Shown here: positions 49,556-62,008 of the stretch, one piece after another
How positions within the stretch are numbered: the stretch's first letter is position 1
Layout: the number at the start of each line of letters is the position of its first letter
NCBI RefSeq assembly: GCF_905171775.1
Contig: NC_053501.1
Span: 72,783,134-72,847,133, forward strand
Source of the DNA: Rana temporaria
Taxonomy: Eukaryota > Chordata > Amphibia > Anura > Ranidae
Length of the DNA: 64,000 nt
Direction of reading: 5' to 3'
Program-made: the position numbers and the translations under genes
Notes under the pieces: generated by a model
The model's database searches: none
Told to the model about the DNA's origin: nothing
Seen by the model: the letters and a program-made list of their open reading frames with translations, nothing else

Positions 49556-49668
49556 CAGGGCCGCCATCAGGGGGGTACAGGCAGTACACCTGTAAGGGGC
49601 CCGGAGGTCCCCAGGACCCCGGATGGCAACCCCCCCTTTTTTATTGATTTTTTGTAAAAAAAAAAAAA

Positions 49669-49711
<43 letters not shown>

Positions 49712-49906
49712 TTTTATTAAAGGGCCCAGAGGTCCCCTGGGGCCCGGATGACAACCCTCCCCCCTTTTTTTATTGTTTTTTTGTAAAAAAAATATATATA
49801 TATATATATTTTTATTAAAGGGCCCAGAGGTCCCCAGGGGCCCGGGTGACAACCCCCCCTTTTTTTTTATAAAAAAACACATTTGTTTATATATTTATTA
49901 TTTTTT

Positions 49907-49959
<53 letters not shown>

Positions 49960-50043
49960 TTTTTTATAATTTTTTCTTGTAAGGCTTCCGGAGGTCCCCA
50001 GGACCCTGGATGGCAACCCTCCCTTTTTTTATTTATTTTTTGT

Positions 50044-50092
<49 letters not shown>

Positions 50093-50819
50093 TTATTAAA
50101 GGGCCCAGAGGTCCCCAGGGCCCCAGATGACAACCCCCCCCTTTTTTAAAAAAAAATGTAAACATTTTTATGTATTTTTTTATTTATTTTTTCTTTTTAT
50201 TTATTTTCTTTTTTTTATATACACATTTTTTTTTCTTAAAGGGCACGGAGGTCCCCAGGGGCCCTGAGGTCCCCAGGGCCCCATGTGGCAACCCCCCCCC
50301 CCTTTTTTATATAAATGTTTATTTTTATTTATTTTTTATATGTTTTTTTTATTATTAAAGGGCTCAGAGGTCCCCAGGGCCCCCGGATGGCAACCCCCCT
50401 TTTTTTATTTTATTTATTTTTTATTAAAGGGCCCAGAGGTCGCTTTTTTTTTCTTTTTATTAAAAGGCCAAGAGGTCCCCAGGGGCCCAGAGGTCCCCAT
50501 GGACCCGGATGGCAACCCCCTTTTTTTGTAATTTTTTTATAAAAAAAAATTGTAATTTATATTTATATATTATATATATATATATATATATTTTTTATTA
50601 TTATTAAAGGGCCCAGAGGTCCCCAGGGCCCCAGATGGCAACCCCCTTTTTTTATAATTTTTCTTTATTTCCTTTTTTTGTAAAGCCCCCCCCCCCCCCC
50701 ACTTCTCAATTTCAAAATTTCAGGTGGCAGCAACCTCCCCCCCCCCCCCGGTTCTCTGCTCCAGGGGGCCCATGCCTGAAGCTGTGTAAGGGGCCCCATA
50801 ATTCCTGATGGCAGCCCTG
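49556..50819. mobile_element. hAT-like element with ~100-bp tandem units, copy 1
   Basis: The ends CAGGGCCGCCATCAG and CTGATGGCAGCCCTG are inverted. The flanks are CGGCAGAG (49548-49555) and TGGCAGAG (50820-50827). The interior is a series of units joining 'ttaaagggcccagaggtccc' and 'gatggcaaccccc' with T/A runs and AT microsatellites, giving Ile/Tyr/Phe-rich false frames. Confidence 0.72.
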
Positions 50820-51019
50820 TGGCAGAGAGTCTGTTGTCTTCGATCAGCAGACCTTATTAGCTATAAAAAGAGAACCAGAAAAAAAAACTAGCACAAATCT
50901 GTGTTTAATTATTTTTTAGTTCTCTGTAAATCATATTTATTGATAGATTTAGAAATGCTAACATAAAAATAAATCTTGTTTTCATGAGCTATGCATTTCC
51001 TTTTGGAAAGTGCAATACG

Positions 51020-51710
51020 CAGTATATATACTGTATATACTTGAGTATAAGCAGATGCAAATATAAGCCGAGGCACCTAATTTTACCACAAAAAACTGGG
51101 AAAACTTATTGACTCAAGTATAAGCCTAGGGTGAGAAATGCAGCAGCTACTGTATGTGGAAAAGAGGGTCAACAATGCCCATCTGCAGCCTCACTGTGCC
51201 CATTTGCAGCCTCACTGTGCCCATTTGCAGCCTCACTGTGCCCATTTGCAGCTTCACTGTACCAATTTGCAGCCTCCCTGTGCCCATTTGCAGCCTTACT
51301 GTGCCCATTTGCAGCCTCACTGTGCCCATCTCCCTGCCTCACTGTGCCCATCTCCCTGCCTCAGGTACCTGATCTCCCAGAGCTGTGACATGCAGTCTAG
51401 TCGGCGGCCATCCAGTGTAACAAAGCCTCACCTCCTCCTTGTCCTCATCCGTGACGGAACACTGATTCAGTTTCCCAGCAGTGAGTCAGTGTTCCGCCTA
51501 TCACGGACGAGGATGAGGAGAAGGCAGGGCTTTGTTACACTGGACAGCCGCCGTCTAGACTGCATGTAACAGTGCTGGGAGATCAGGTGCATGAGGCTGC
51601 AGATGGGCACAGTAAGGCAGAGAGACTCGATTATAAGCCAAGGGGGGCTTTTTCAGCACAAAAAAATGTGCTGAAAAACTTAGCTTATACTCGAGTATAT
51701 ACGGTATGAC
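51020..51710. mobile_element. MITE with 'actcgagtataagc' ends
   Basis: The left 'tatatacttgagtataagc' and right 'gcttatactcgagtatata' ends are inverted. It contains a 21-bp minisatellite (51177-51360) and an inverted pair 'tgacggaacactgattcag'/'actgagtc...gtgttccgcc' near 51450-51500. It sits at AT-rich flanks, so the target duplication is unclear. Confidence 0.55.
51177..51360. repeat. Minisatellite, 21-bp unit
   Basis: About eight copies of 'gcctcactgtgcccatttgca'. Confidence 0.85.
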
Positions 51711-52333
51711 ATTTTATTTACTAGCATAGGTGTCGCTACCTCCAGAAATTGGGGGGCATTTTTTGTGTGTGTTTTGACGGGTGTCAGCTTCTGTTCCTGT
51801 CTGCCTGCCACCTGTCAGACCTGTAGCACAGAGCCCAGGAGGAATTTTGGAGCACTTTCCTTGACTCTGTACTACAGATCTGACAGTAGGCAGGGTGGGC
51901 CCGCGGGGAGCAACAGGAGCCGGACGCTGCCAATAAAATAACTAAAATGCAGGTAGATGCTGTGTTGGGACCCAGGTCCAGGGCCGCTGATAGAAATCAT
52001 GGGGCCCCGTACAGCCTACCTGATGGGGCCCCCTTCAGCTCCACCCCTGGTCCCGCCTTTAGCTCCACCCCTGGCCCCGCCTTGAAACTGTCTCTGCAGC
52101 ACGTTACGCACCTGGAGCAGAGAACCGGGGGGGGGGGGGAGGGAGCTGCCGTCTGAAATTGAAATTGAGAAGCGGGAGGGGGGCGTCTGCTGCGAATTGA
52201 GAAGCGGAGGGGGGCCCTTTACAAATTATTAATAAAAATGAAAAAATAAAAATAAAAAAATATATAAAATAAATAAATAAACATTTATAAAAAAAAAAAA
52301 AGGGGGTTTGCCACATGGAGACCTCATGAGCCC

Positions 52334-52337
<4 letters not shown>

Positions 52338-52403
<66 letters not shown>

Positions 52404-52493
52404 AATAAAAAGAAAAAAAATTAAATAAAATAATATAAAAAAAAAAATAATTTATAAAAAAAGGGGGATTGCCATGCGGGGCCCTGGGGACCT

Positions 52494-52591
<98 letters not shown>

Positions 52592-52600
52592 AAAAATATA
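52338..52600. repeat. AT and AAT microsatellites
   Basis: Long (TA)n runs at about 52338-52400 and 52535-52585 with an (AAT)n run at 52497-52533. Confidence 0.85.
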
Positions 52601-52710
52601 TAAAAATGTATTTATTTTTTTATAAAAAAAAGGGGTGTTTTCATCCCGGGCCCTGGGGATCTCCGGGCCCCTGGGGACCCCCGTACCCCTAAGAAAAAAA
52701 AATTGTCCCT

Positions 52711-53715
52711 TTAACCAGTTCCCGACCCCCGCATGTACATGTACGTCCACAATATGGCACGTACAGGCACATGGGCGTACACGTACGTCCTCGCCTATTA
52801 GCGGGTGGGGGGTCCGATCGGGACCCCCCCGCTACATGCGGAGGTCGGGTCCGCTCGGGGAGCGATCCGGGACCACGGCGCGGCTATTTGTTTATAGCCG
52901 CTCCGTCGCGATCGCTCCCCGGAGCTGAAGAACGGGGTGAGCCGTGTGTAAACACGGCTTCCCCGTCCTTCACTATGGCGGCGCATCGATCGCGTCATTC
53001 CCTTTATAGGGAAGACACGATCGATGACGTCATTCCTACAGCCACACCCCCAAACAGTTGTAAACACATACTAGGTGCACCCTAACTCCTACAGCGCCAC
53101 CTGTGGTTAACTCCCAAACTGCAACTGTCATTTTCACAATAAAGAATGCAATTTAAATACATTTTTTGCTGTGAAAATGACAATGGTCCCAAAAATGTGT
53201 CAAAATTGTCCGAAGTGTCCGCCATAATGTCGCAGTCACGAAAAAAATTGCTGATCGCCGCCATTAGTAGTAAAAAAAAAATAAATAATAAAAATGCAAT
53301 AAAACTATCCCCTATTTTGTAAACACTATAAATTTTGCGCAAACCAATCGATAAACGCTTATTGCGATTTTTTTTACTAAAAATAGGTAGAAGAATACGT
53401 ATCGGCCTAAACTGAGGAAAAAAAATGTTTTTATATATGTTTTTGGGGGATATTTATTACAGCAAAAAGTAAAAAATATTGCTTTTTTTTCAAAATTGTC
53501 GCTCTATTTTTGTTTATAGCGCAAAAACTAAAAACCGCAGATGTGATCAAATACCACCAAAAGAAAGCTCTATTTGTGGGGAAAAAAGGACGCCAATTTT
53601 GTTTGGGAGCCACGTCGCACGACTGCGCAATTGTCTGTTAAAGCGACGCAGTCCCGAACTGTAAAAACACCTTGGGTCTTTAGGCTGCATATTGGTCCGG
53701 GGCTTAAGTGGTTAA
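52711..53715. mobile_element. TTAA-flanked MITE, copy E (inverted twin of copy C)
   Basis: 1005 bp starting TTAACCAGTTCCCGACC and ending GCTTAAGTGGTTAA. It is the reverse complement of 29080-30085 with very few changes. It contains no transposase. Confidence 0.68.
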
Positions 53716-54174
53716 TAAAAAATATATATATTAGAAAAAATATGTATTTTTTTATAAAAAAATAAATAAAAAAAAGGGGGGTTGCCATCCGGGGCCCTGG
53801 GGGCCTTCGGACCCCTGGGGACCCCCGGACCTCTAAAAAAAAGAAATGGCCCTTTAATAAAAATTAAAATAAAAATATATTAAAAAAAATATATATATTT
53901 TTTATAAAAAATAAATAAAAAAAAGGGGAGTTGTCATCTGGGACCCTGTGGCCCCCGGGCCCCTGGGGACCTCCGGACCCCTAAAAAAATGGCCCTTTAA
54001 TAAAAATTAAAATAAAAATATATTAAAAAAAATATATATATTTTTTATAAAAAATAAATAAAAAAAAGGGGAGTTTTTTTTTTTTAAAGGGGGATGACAT
54101 CCGGGCCCCTGCTGGCCCGGGGCCACCTACAACAGGTCCAGTTGTACTGGCTTATCAGCGGCCCTGCCCAGGTC

Positions 54175-55270
54175 ACTCATGAATAAACACAAATAAGTCC
54201 CAAGGTGAGTAAATTCTGGGGAGAGAGGATGGAATTTGTGCTGACTGCAGTTTTGTACTGGTGGGGTTGTATTGGGAGGAAGGAAGAATTTTGCTTGAGT
54301 AAGCAACCTGTGTACTGTTACTTTATTTTTTATTTTTTGTTTAGCTTTGTGTGTTACCTACTTTTAATCCCTGTTTTCTGTGCTTTACTTAATCTTAACC
54401 CCTGTGTTTGTGTATTACCTACTTGGTCCCCTGTGTTTTGTGCATGAGTTATTCTTGAAACATGTGCTTTGTGTGTTTTTCCTGATCCCTGTACTGTGTG
54501 ATTTATGTACTCCTGAACCCTGCACTCTGTTGTTTTGCATTTCTGACCCCTTCACACTGCTTAACTTTATCTTACCCCCATGTTTGTGCAAAACTACTGT
54601 TGACTGCTTTGTTTTGTGCATTACTGATCCCTGCACTCTCTGCTTTGTGTACTGCTGACCTCTGCGCTCTGTTTTTATGCATGGCTAGCTCCTGCGAATT
54701 GTACATTACTCACTCCTGACCCATGTGCACTGTGTGTTACTTACTCTTGATCCCTGCATGTCGTGCATTACTTACTCCTGATCCCTGCATTTCTTACTCC
54801 TGATCCCTGCATTTCTTACTCCTGACCCCTGAGCTTTGTGCAATAAATACTCCTGATCCCTGCTTCTGTATGCTATATTGTACAGTATATACTCCTAACC
54901 AAAGTGTTTATGGTCTCAACAGTTACACTGGTTGCAAAGTAATTTTTCTTCAAGGCTCAGAAAAAGTGTTAGCTGTCTGTCTAAATTGTGTGCAAAGAAA
55001 AGCATACAGTATGTAGTGCTATCCCCGCAAAGGCATGCTGGAAGTTGCTTGTCCCCATTGCTTGCCCTGACCTTGCAAGCCCCCCCGACACCTCTGAAAC
55101 TCTGGATTCTGACATACTTCAAGCAAACTGAAAATGCAAAGACACCAATGATTAGTAAGATTTGCAAGTCAACACTTTCCTGAAAGGTAAGGTCAACTAG
55201 ACTATCAGTTAGTGGTATACCTCAATTTAGGTGGTATTGCCGTGAAATTAGATCACAATAATGCACAGTA
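54175..55270. repeat. Degenerate tandem-like sequence, no gene
   Basis: The stretch 54300-54870 repeats variants of 'ttactcctgatccctgca' at irregular spacing. Nothing coding was recognised. Confidence 0.45.
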
Positions 55271-55274
55271 TTGG

Positions 55275-55328
55275 TTAAATTAGATAGACTTGTGTCTTTT
55301 TTCAACCAGACTAACTATGTAACATTGA
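55275..55328 (+). mobile_element. CR1-like LINE 3' tail fragment
   Basis: 'ggttaaattagatagacttg' followed by a T-run and 'ctaactatgtaac', as in the other LINE tails in this window. Confidence 0.45.
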
Positions 55329-55433
55329 AATAACAATAAGTCAAATGATAATCATAAACAGGCTGAAATGGATTATGACTCCAGAACAAGAGGGGGAAGA
55401 GGAAACTTTTAGTCAGTCAACCCCCTATAGGTC

Positions 55434-56770
55434 AGGGGTGTCCAAACTTTTTTCAAAGATTTGATGAAGTGAACATGCGCGAGGGCCGACCATTTTGCCT
55501 GACATTCTTTGAACCATTCAAATTCGGTCTAAGTGTGTTCATTCGAGCACTAATACACTGCCCAACAAGAATTCTCTTGCCTTTGTGGCTGTGTGAGTAA
55601 ATGGATGAGCTCAGGCGTATTATTTGGATATACCGTATTTATTGGTGTATAACACGCACCTTCGCTTTAAAAAGGGACATTTCAGGAAAAAAAAATAACA
55701 ATTTTAAATAAAGAACTGTGAAGCAAAATAAGGATCAGTGCCCATCTGCAGAACCACAATTGCCAGGAATGCAGCCCCACTATTGCCAAGAACAAACTCT
55801 AATTGCCAGGAATGCAGCCCCACCATTGCCAGGAATGAACTCTAATTGCCAGGAATGCAGCCCCACCATTGCCAGGAATGAACTCTAATTGCCAGGAATG
55901 CAGCCCCACCATTGCCAGGAATGAACTCTAATTGCCAGGAATGCAGCCCCACCATTGCCAGGAATGAACTCTAATTGCCAGGAATGCAGCCCCACCATTG
56001 CCAGGAATGAACTCTAATTGCCAGGAATGCAGCCCCACCATTGCCAGGAATGAACTCTAATTGCCAGGAATGCAGCCCCACCATTGCCAGGAATGAACTC
56101 TAATTGTCAGGAATGCAGCTCCACCATTGCCAGGAATGAACTCTAATTGCCAGGATTGCAGCCCCACTATTGCCAGGAATGCAGCCCCACCATTGCCAGG
56201 ATTGCAGCTCCACCATTGCAGCCCCACTATTGCTAGGAATGCAGCCCCACCATTGCCAGGAATGAACTCTAATTGCCAGGAATGCAGCCCCACCATTGCC
56301 AGGATTGCAGCCCCACTATTGCCAGGAATGCAGCCCCACCATTGCCAGGATTGCAGCCCCAATATTGCCAGGAATGCACTCACCACTGCAGCCTGTCCCA
56401 AGTGTCCATCTGCAGCTGTGCCCAAAAATTAAGCATTATCGTTTTTAAATGTTGCCGCCCGCCGAGATACTTAGAGCCGGATGTCCTGTGTACTTGGCTG
56501 TACTCGGCCCCTCTCGCAGTCCCGCCCCTTTGCCCGGCTCCTAAAATGGACATAACAGATGTCCAATGGCGGGACTGGGCATGACAGCCGAGCCTAGCCG
56601 AGTACACATTACACTCGCCTCGGGCTATTTCGGCGGCGCTCGCTCCCCTCACAGACAGCAGAGATCAGCGTATAACACGCACCCGCAATTTTCCCCGGAT
56701 TTTAAGGGGGAAAAAGTGCGTGTTATACGCAATTGGCCCGCGGTCCGGACTTTGGACATGTCTGCCCTAG
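55434..56770. mobile_element. Nested MITEs with a 43-bp minisatellite
   Basis: An outer pair of imperfect inverted ends (CAGGGGTGTCCAAACTT near 55434; GACTTTGGACATGTCTGCCC near 56748) encloses an inner repeat whose ends contain GTATAACACGCAC (55652) and GTGCGTGTTATAC (about 56716). The target duplication is not clear. Confidence 0.5.
55740..56395. repeat. Minisatellite, 43-bp unit
   Basis: Copies of 'caccattgccaggaatgaac' followed by 'tctaattgccaggaatgcag' start at 55821, 55864, 55907 and onward. The later part is shuffled. Confidence 0.85.
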
Positions 56771-57440
56771 GCCCTGACGCCACAACAAAGTAAACAATAT
56801 ACAGTATATAAGGTTTGTGTAGGAGTGTAACTGTTGTAAACAGTTGTATATCTATGAGAAGGTTGTTTTCTGCCACAGGGTCTATGAGCAGAGTCTATTT
56901 TGATGAAAGCAGGTCCTTGGAGTATGGGTATCTTTGATCTTCAGCTAGCTATGGTGGGGCCCAGAGATGTTACAGTGCAGTAGCAGGCCAATGAGGCTTA
57001 ATGTAATAGATGTTGTATTTTTCTCAGCAAAAAAACTCCAACTGGTCAGGTGACAAGGTGTCTGCATGCAGTGTCTTTAGGTAAAGTGTCAGATATAATC
57101 TGGCTGATACATGAGTCCAGTAAGGCAGGATGTCCCTGCGCAGGCTCTTGAGTATCTTCAACGAGTTGTGAGGTGCCTGACTGGCAACCTGTAGGCCCAG
57201 AAATCCAGCGATGACTGTGTGGGTGTGCAGTGGATGGGGACTGTAACGGGAGGGCCCGTGGAATCCAGAAGCGCTTAGAAAGTATGAGATACTCCTGTTT
57301 CCGCTTCACCGATGCCTCTTATGTGTAGATCACCCTGTGTCTCTAATAGGGGCACAGGTTGAATGAGAACCCCACTATGGTCTATGCTAGTCACATTTAA
57401 TGCGGTATAGATATTGTATATATTGTATATACATTGTGTG
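56771..57440. other. No gene recognised
   Basis: No supported feature. Confidence 0.3.
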
Positions 57441-57449
57441 TTGGCTGGT

Positions 57450-57900
57450 GTGTACTATTAAGCTTGCTGTGGTAATTAAGTCTGCTACTGTGATGTAAAT
57501 GATACTAGGATGGCTCCTAAGAACCTTTCATTGTGTTATGCTAATTGACACTGTATTGTGTGAATTTCTATTGATAATAAATGTGGATTGTGAGTTAGCA
57601 CAGTCTAAAGGTCAGATGTCTGACTTGTCAGCTGTAGTTAATTAGCTCATGTAGATTATGTCAGAATGTCTGACTAAAGGAATGTGTATTGTATAGCAGG
57701 TGTCTATCTTAAAAGATGTGTATTAAGGGGGGCTCGTTAGGAACCATTGTATAATGTTGTGGGTGGAGTGTGTCATTGTCTATTTGATTACTGCAGTATT
57801 CCTTTTGGTGTATATTAGAGCCTGCCTTCTCAATAAAGATTGTCCATCCGTTTTGAACCAGAGAACAGAGCTGTGTCTCGTTACTGGGGGGAATTCGTAT
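57450..57900 (+). repeat. Possible solo LTR-like sequence
   Basis: A promoter-like 'gtgtatattagagcctgcc' is followed by AATAAA (57833) and a U5-like 'gagctgtgtctcgttactgg'. That order resembles an LTR, but I could not find both ends or a duplicated target. Low confidence. Confidence 0.22.
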
Positions 57901-58104
57901 GGGTCGTGTTCGTTTGCCTGACTGTGGAGCGTCGATAAGCTGTCTTGGGTTCGGAATGGAATATCTTAAACTCCTTCAGCGGGCTGAAGTCCGATGTCGG
58001 CTGATGTCACACAGCTGGTCCAGGCTCGGGAAAGATTGTGACCATATGGTCGCCCACATGCCTGGACCGGCACCCAGCTCAGCCTCTAAGCAAGCCGCAG
58101 AACA

Positions 58105-58985
58105 GCTATGAGCAACTGACCTTACCAAAGCAAAAGTGGGGTATTGGACTACCAGACCTACGCAACTACTATTGGACATGGCATTTATCTCAAATTGTGG
58201 AAATGACTGTTCACTGCTGCATGGGTGAGGCTTGAAGAGTCCTTTTCTGCCCTGTCCTTTGGATCCACTCCTTGGTTACTGACACAACATACTCCATCCA
58301 CCCTCCAAAACCACCCTCTGGTAAACCTGACCCTTTTATTGCTTTCGAGAGATATGCAGGAAGCATTGTATATCTTCAGGCCCATTAACTTCTGTACGCT
58401 GGAATCCAGCATTCCCTCCAGGAATGTCCAATGACTTCCTGTCAGGCATGGAATTTGCTAACTCCACCCATGCCTATGCTTTTTTCCGGGATGGTAAAAT
58501 ATGCACTCAGGACAAACTAATGTCCCATAACGCTGATGATCCTATTCCCCTCTGGTCCTGCTTACAGCTACGCCACTTTCTCAATTCTCTGGATCGCACA
58601 TCAGCAGTGTCCCGACCACTTACCCAATTTGAACAACTTTGCATGCAAACATCACCTCAACAATACATTGGGGTTGTTTTACTAAAGGGAAATCCACTCT
58701 GCATTTGAAAGTGCACTGCAAGTGCAGTCACTGTAGATCTGAGGGGAAGTTCTGAAATTAGGGGAAGCTCAGCTGATTTTATCATCCAATCATGTACAAG
58801 CATAAATACTGTTTTTTATTTTCCTTGCATGTTCCCCTCAGATCTACAGGGACTGCACTTGAAATTCTCTCACCCATACACTACTGTTTCAAAACACACC
58901 TTCAAACACATGGAAGGCTAGGCATGGGAGCGAGACCTACAAATCAATCTTTCTCCAGAACAAGGCCACAGTGGCCCTTTTTTAC
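58105..58985 (+). pseudogene. L1/Tx1-like LINE ORF2 fragment
   Basis: Frameshifted pieces of the region after the reverse transcriptase: LPKQKWGIGLPDLRNYYWTWHLSQI at 58119 onward (quoted part LPKQKWGIGLPD), later PLWSCLQLRHFLNSL at about 58549 and the segment HGRLGMGARPTNQSFS at about 58908. A MITE at 58667-58862 interrupts it. It is a dead fragment with no start, endonuclease or catalytic motifs. Confidence 0.6.
58667..58862. mobile_element. MITE related to 12088-12389
   Basis: The left end 'ttggggttgttttactaaag' and the inner 'agatctgaggggaa'/'ttcccctcagatctac'-type pair match the earlier copy. The right end is shortened. Confidence 0.5.
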
Positions 58986-59117
58986 AAAACCAGTCCAATA
59001 AATAACAATATTTAATAATAATTAGTGTCCTCGAGGACTGTCAAACCATCCTTTTTGTAATTATTATTAAATATTGTTATTTTTTGGACTGGTTTTGTAA
59101 AAAAGGGCCACTATGGC
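58967..59117. repeat. Inverted repeat around the end of the L1 fragment
   Basis: 'agtggcccttttttacaaaa' pairs with 'ttttgtaaaaaagggccact' over about 60-bp arms, including 'aataacaatatttaataata'. Confidence 0.75.
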
Positions 59118-59261
59118 CTTTAAATCCAATTTTTGTGTGATCTCAGTTTATTCTGGGCGAATGCAAGTGTTAAACTGGGGGCATGGCCTGATGGTAGCAG
59201 TGGCGGGATCCTTTTCAAATGTTGGGAGGAGGAGGAGAGCCTGGTCATATGAACTGTAAGT

Positions 59262-59330
59262 CTAGGGTGACCACATTTCCAAACTGCCATTCAGGGACAC
59301 CCCCCCCCCCCCAAAAAAAAAGATTTTTGA
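59262..59330. mobile_element. Left end of the 46531-type hAT element
   Basis: 'tagggtgaccacatttccaa' then 'actgccattcagggacac', matching the left end of 46531-47287. Confidence 0.5.
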
Positions 59331-59357
59331 TAAAAAAAATTGTGACACAATACATTT

Positions 59358-60221
59358 CAGGGGTTCATGCTGGGACCTGTAGTTCTTTACTAGTTGGGCA
59401 GGGTCACATCTTTGGCTCTAAGGGGTTCATGCTGGGACCTGTAGTCTTTCACATTTGGGGATCACATTCCCAAACTTGAAGGACTACAAGTCCTACATGA
59501 ACCCCTGAGATCTAAGGGTGTGACCCCATAGATTTCACTGGTTCATGCTGGAACCTGTAGTTCTTAAGTAGAAATAAAAGTGATCAATTTTTATTTTATT
59601 TTTTTAAGTGTCAAACTATTTTTTTTTAAGTAAAATTAACAATACATTTTTTTTCTAAGTGTCCCTGTGTGTTTGCACGCAGAAGTGAACGCATACGTAA
59701 GTCCCGCCCACATATTAAAATGGTGTTTAAACTACACATGTGAGGTGTCGCCGCGAACGTTAGAGCGAAAGTAAAGATTCTAGCCCTAGACCTCCTCTGT
59801 AACTAAAAACATGTAACCAGTATAACATTTTAAAGCTTCGCCTATGGGGATTTTTAAAGTGGGGGTTCACCCTAAAAAAAATTCTAACATTACATTGAGC
59901 CGAGTTGTGAGAATGACATTATGCTGACCTTTTTTAATTTCTTGCCGTACATACCGTTTTATCTATATTTTCACCGCGGCTTCCGGGTATGTAATCCTGC
60001 GGGACTAGGCGTTCCTATTCACATGCTAATTGATTGACATGCTTCCCACCGGCGCATACAGCGCATACAGCCCTTAGATCTCAGGGGTTCATGTAGGACT
60101 TGTAGTCCTTCAAGTTTGGGAATGTGATCCCCAAAAGTGAAAGACTACAGGTCCCAGCATGAACCCCTTAGAGCCGAAGATGTGACCCTGCCCAACTAGT
60201 AAAGAACTACAGGTCCCCGCT
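59358..60221. repeat. Inverted repeat, about 145-bp arms
   Basis: 59358-59506 ('aggggttcatgctgggacct' to 'catgaacccctgagatctaa') is inverted at about 60076-60221. The 570 bp between are unrecognised and contain 'gtgaggtgtcgccgcgaacg', which resembles the end portion of TTAA copy D. Confidence 0.65.
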
Positions 60222-60811
60222 TTAAGTACCAAAGTTTGGTGCTATTCCACGAGCGTGTGCAATTTTGAAGCATGACATGTTAGGTATCTACCGTATTTAC
60301 TCTGCGTAACTTCATCTTTCACATTATGCAAAAAAATGTACTGTTGTTTTTTTTGTTTTTTTAAAGCATGAATACTGTGCAAGATAAAAAAGTTGCAATG
60401 ACCACCATTGTATTCTCTAGGGTGTCTGCTAAAAAAAACATATATATATATATTGTTTGGGGGTGCTATGTAATTTTCTAGCAAAAAGATTATGATTTTT
60501 ACATGTAGGAGAGAAATGTCAGAATTGGCCTGGTTGGCAGTATTTAAAGCCAATTAGAGCCTCAGCCTCTAATTATGTGCTTTAAAAAAAAAAACTCCAT
60601 TGGAATCCATGCATCTGGCACCCCACATGTAGATTAGGGGGTCGGACACATGGATAGGGGGGTGGCACCCTTGCGCCCCCTATGGAGCGGCCACCACTGT
60701 AATATTCAATATTTGTTTGTCATGGGAAAGGTTACCACTTATAATGTTAGAAAACTGTTTTGTATCTTTTACATATACATTGCTGTATCAAATGTATGCT
60801 ACAAACTTTAG
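60222..60811. other. Repeat remnants, no gene
   Basis: Parts resemble the end of TTAA copy D ('ggtgtctgctaaaaaaaaca' and following). A hAT terminus 'gagcggccaccactg' lies at 60688-60702. Confidence 0.4.
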
Positions 60812-61107
60812 GGTTCTTTCACACAGGTGGCAAGGCGCCGGCGGGATGGTAAAACAGGTGGCACCACCTGTCAAACCCACTCATTGAGATCAATTGGGCA
60901 CACAATCACGATCCAGATGCATGGCTCACAGTTGCGTCAAGTGTAAAATTGTCATTCAGCAATTGGAGGTAAAACAGTTGTCAAGAATGGGCAGTAGCAC
61001 CTCTCAAACACCTGTCACCCAATGCTATACCACCCTCTGAAAAGCGATCCGCCATGGATCACCTTTCAGAGGGAGGAAAGCTTAACGGCTTGCTGAAAGA
61101 ACCCTAC
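60812..61107. mobile_element. MITE with 'agggttctttcacac' ends
   Basis: The left AGGGTTCTTTCACAC and right GCTGAAAGAACCCT ends are inverted, about 296 bp. It has no coding content. Confidence 0.5.
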
Positions 61108-61572
61108 GATGTAGCAAAATAGTCAAAACATGATCCAATTTTTACACCCCAAAAGTGTCCATACAAATTCAGAGAGTGCATATAGTGAGTGTCCAGAGAT
61201 GGTCTTCTAATTTCATAAATGTGGTACATGAATCACAATCCCCACTCGATCTTCTGCGCTCCAAACGTGATACTTGGTAAACTACCACCAACACTTTCAC
61301 ACTCTGTGCATTATATATTCTCACCAGGGTTAGAACCTCTAGAACTATAGGTCTCACAAGCTCACTGCAGACCGATAGACTATGTACAGTGGGCTAGCAG
61401 TAAGATACATTGCTGTCTGTGCAGTATGTTTCCTACTATAGAAGACTTCGATATCAGGAGTTCTGTACATTTCATCCTCCAGACTGCTGCACTCTGTACA
61501 CCACATAGGCTTCACTAAGTCCATTGCTGTAAGGTACATACAACATACCATTTATTGTCACTGTATTGTTAC
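61108..61572. other. No gene recognised
   Basis: No supported feature. Confidence 0.3.
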
Positions 61573-62008
61573 CAGGGCTCAAGTCCCACGGGAACTGCAC
61601 TTTTTTCACAGCAGGAGCGCAGTTCCCTTTGCAGGACTAGAGCAGCCGAGCCACCCGAGCCAATCCTTCGCTAAGCGGGGATGCCCAGCTCGAGTCACTG
61701 TCAGGGGCAGGCGAACCTTAGTAATCCTTTGTTACTGGCCGCTTCCTGTATATGGATTCATCGGGTAGTGTGCGGGTATTCCGTCACTTCCTCGATGCCT
61801 CAATGTCTCCTGGGAGCTTTTGTCATTGTTCCCAGGAGACTTTGCGGAGGTCTGCCGCGAGTTATCGTGGGATTTAGAAAGAACTTGCTTAAAAAAAAAA
61901 AACAATTGCGGTTTAGTAATTATTATTATTTTTTTATTTTTATTTTTTTGGTGGGGGAGTGGATCTTGGGTGGGAGTTCCCACACTTTTTTCCCTAGGAC
62001 TTGACCCC
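61573..62008. mobile_element. Second copy of the 24888-type repeat
   Basis: 'ccagggctcaagtcccacgg' at the left and 'ccctaggacttgacccctg' at the right. It holds a single version of the segment that is duplicated in inverted form in the first copy. Confidence 0.62.

Larger units (their letters stand above)
51979..54166. mobile_element. hAT-like element, copy 2, split by a TTAA MITE
   Basis: The ends CAGGGCCGCTGATAG and TTATCAGCGGCCCTG are inverted, with a perfect 8-bp duplication CCCAGGTC (51971-51978 and 54167-54174). The interior has the same gene-free tandem composition as copy 1, in reverse orientation for most units. Copy E of the TTAA family is inserted at 52711. Confidence 0.78.

Noticed and set aside
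49538..50542. Ile/Tyr/Phe-rich 'membrane' frames
   Set aside because: They arise from AT microsatellites and T-runs in a hAT-like element.
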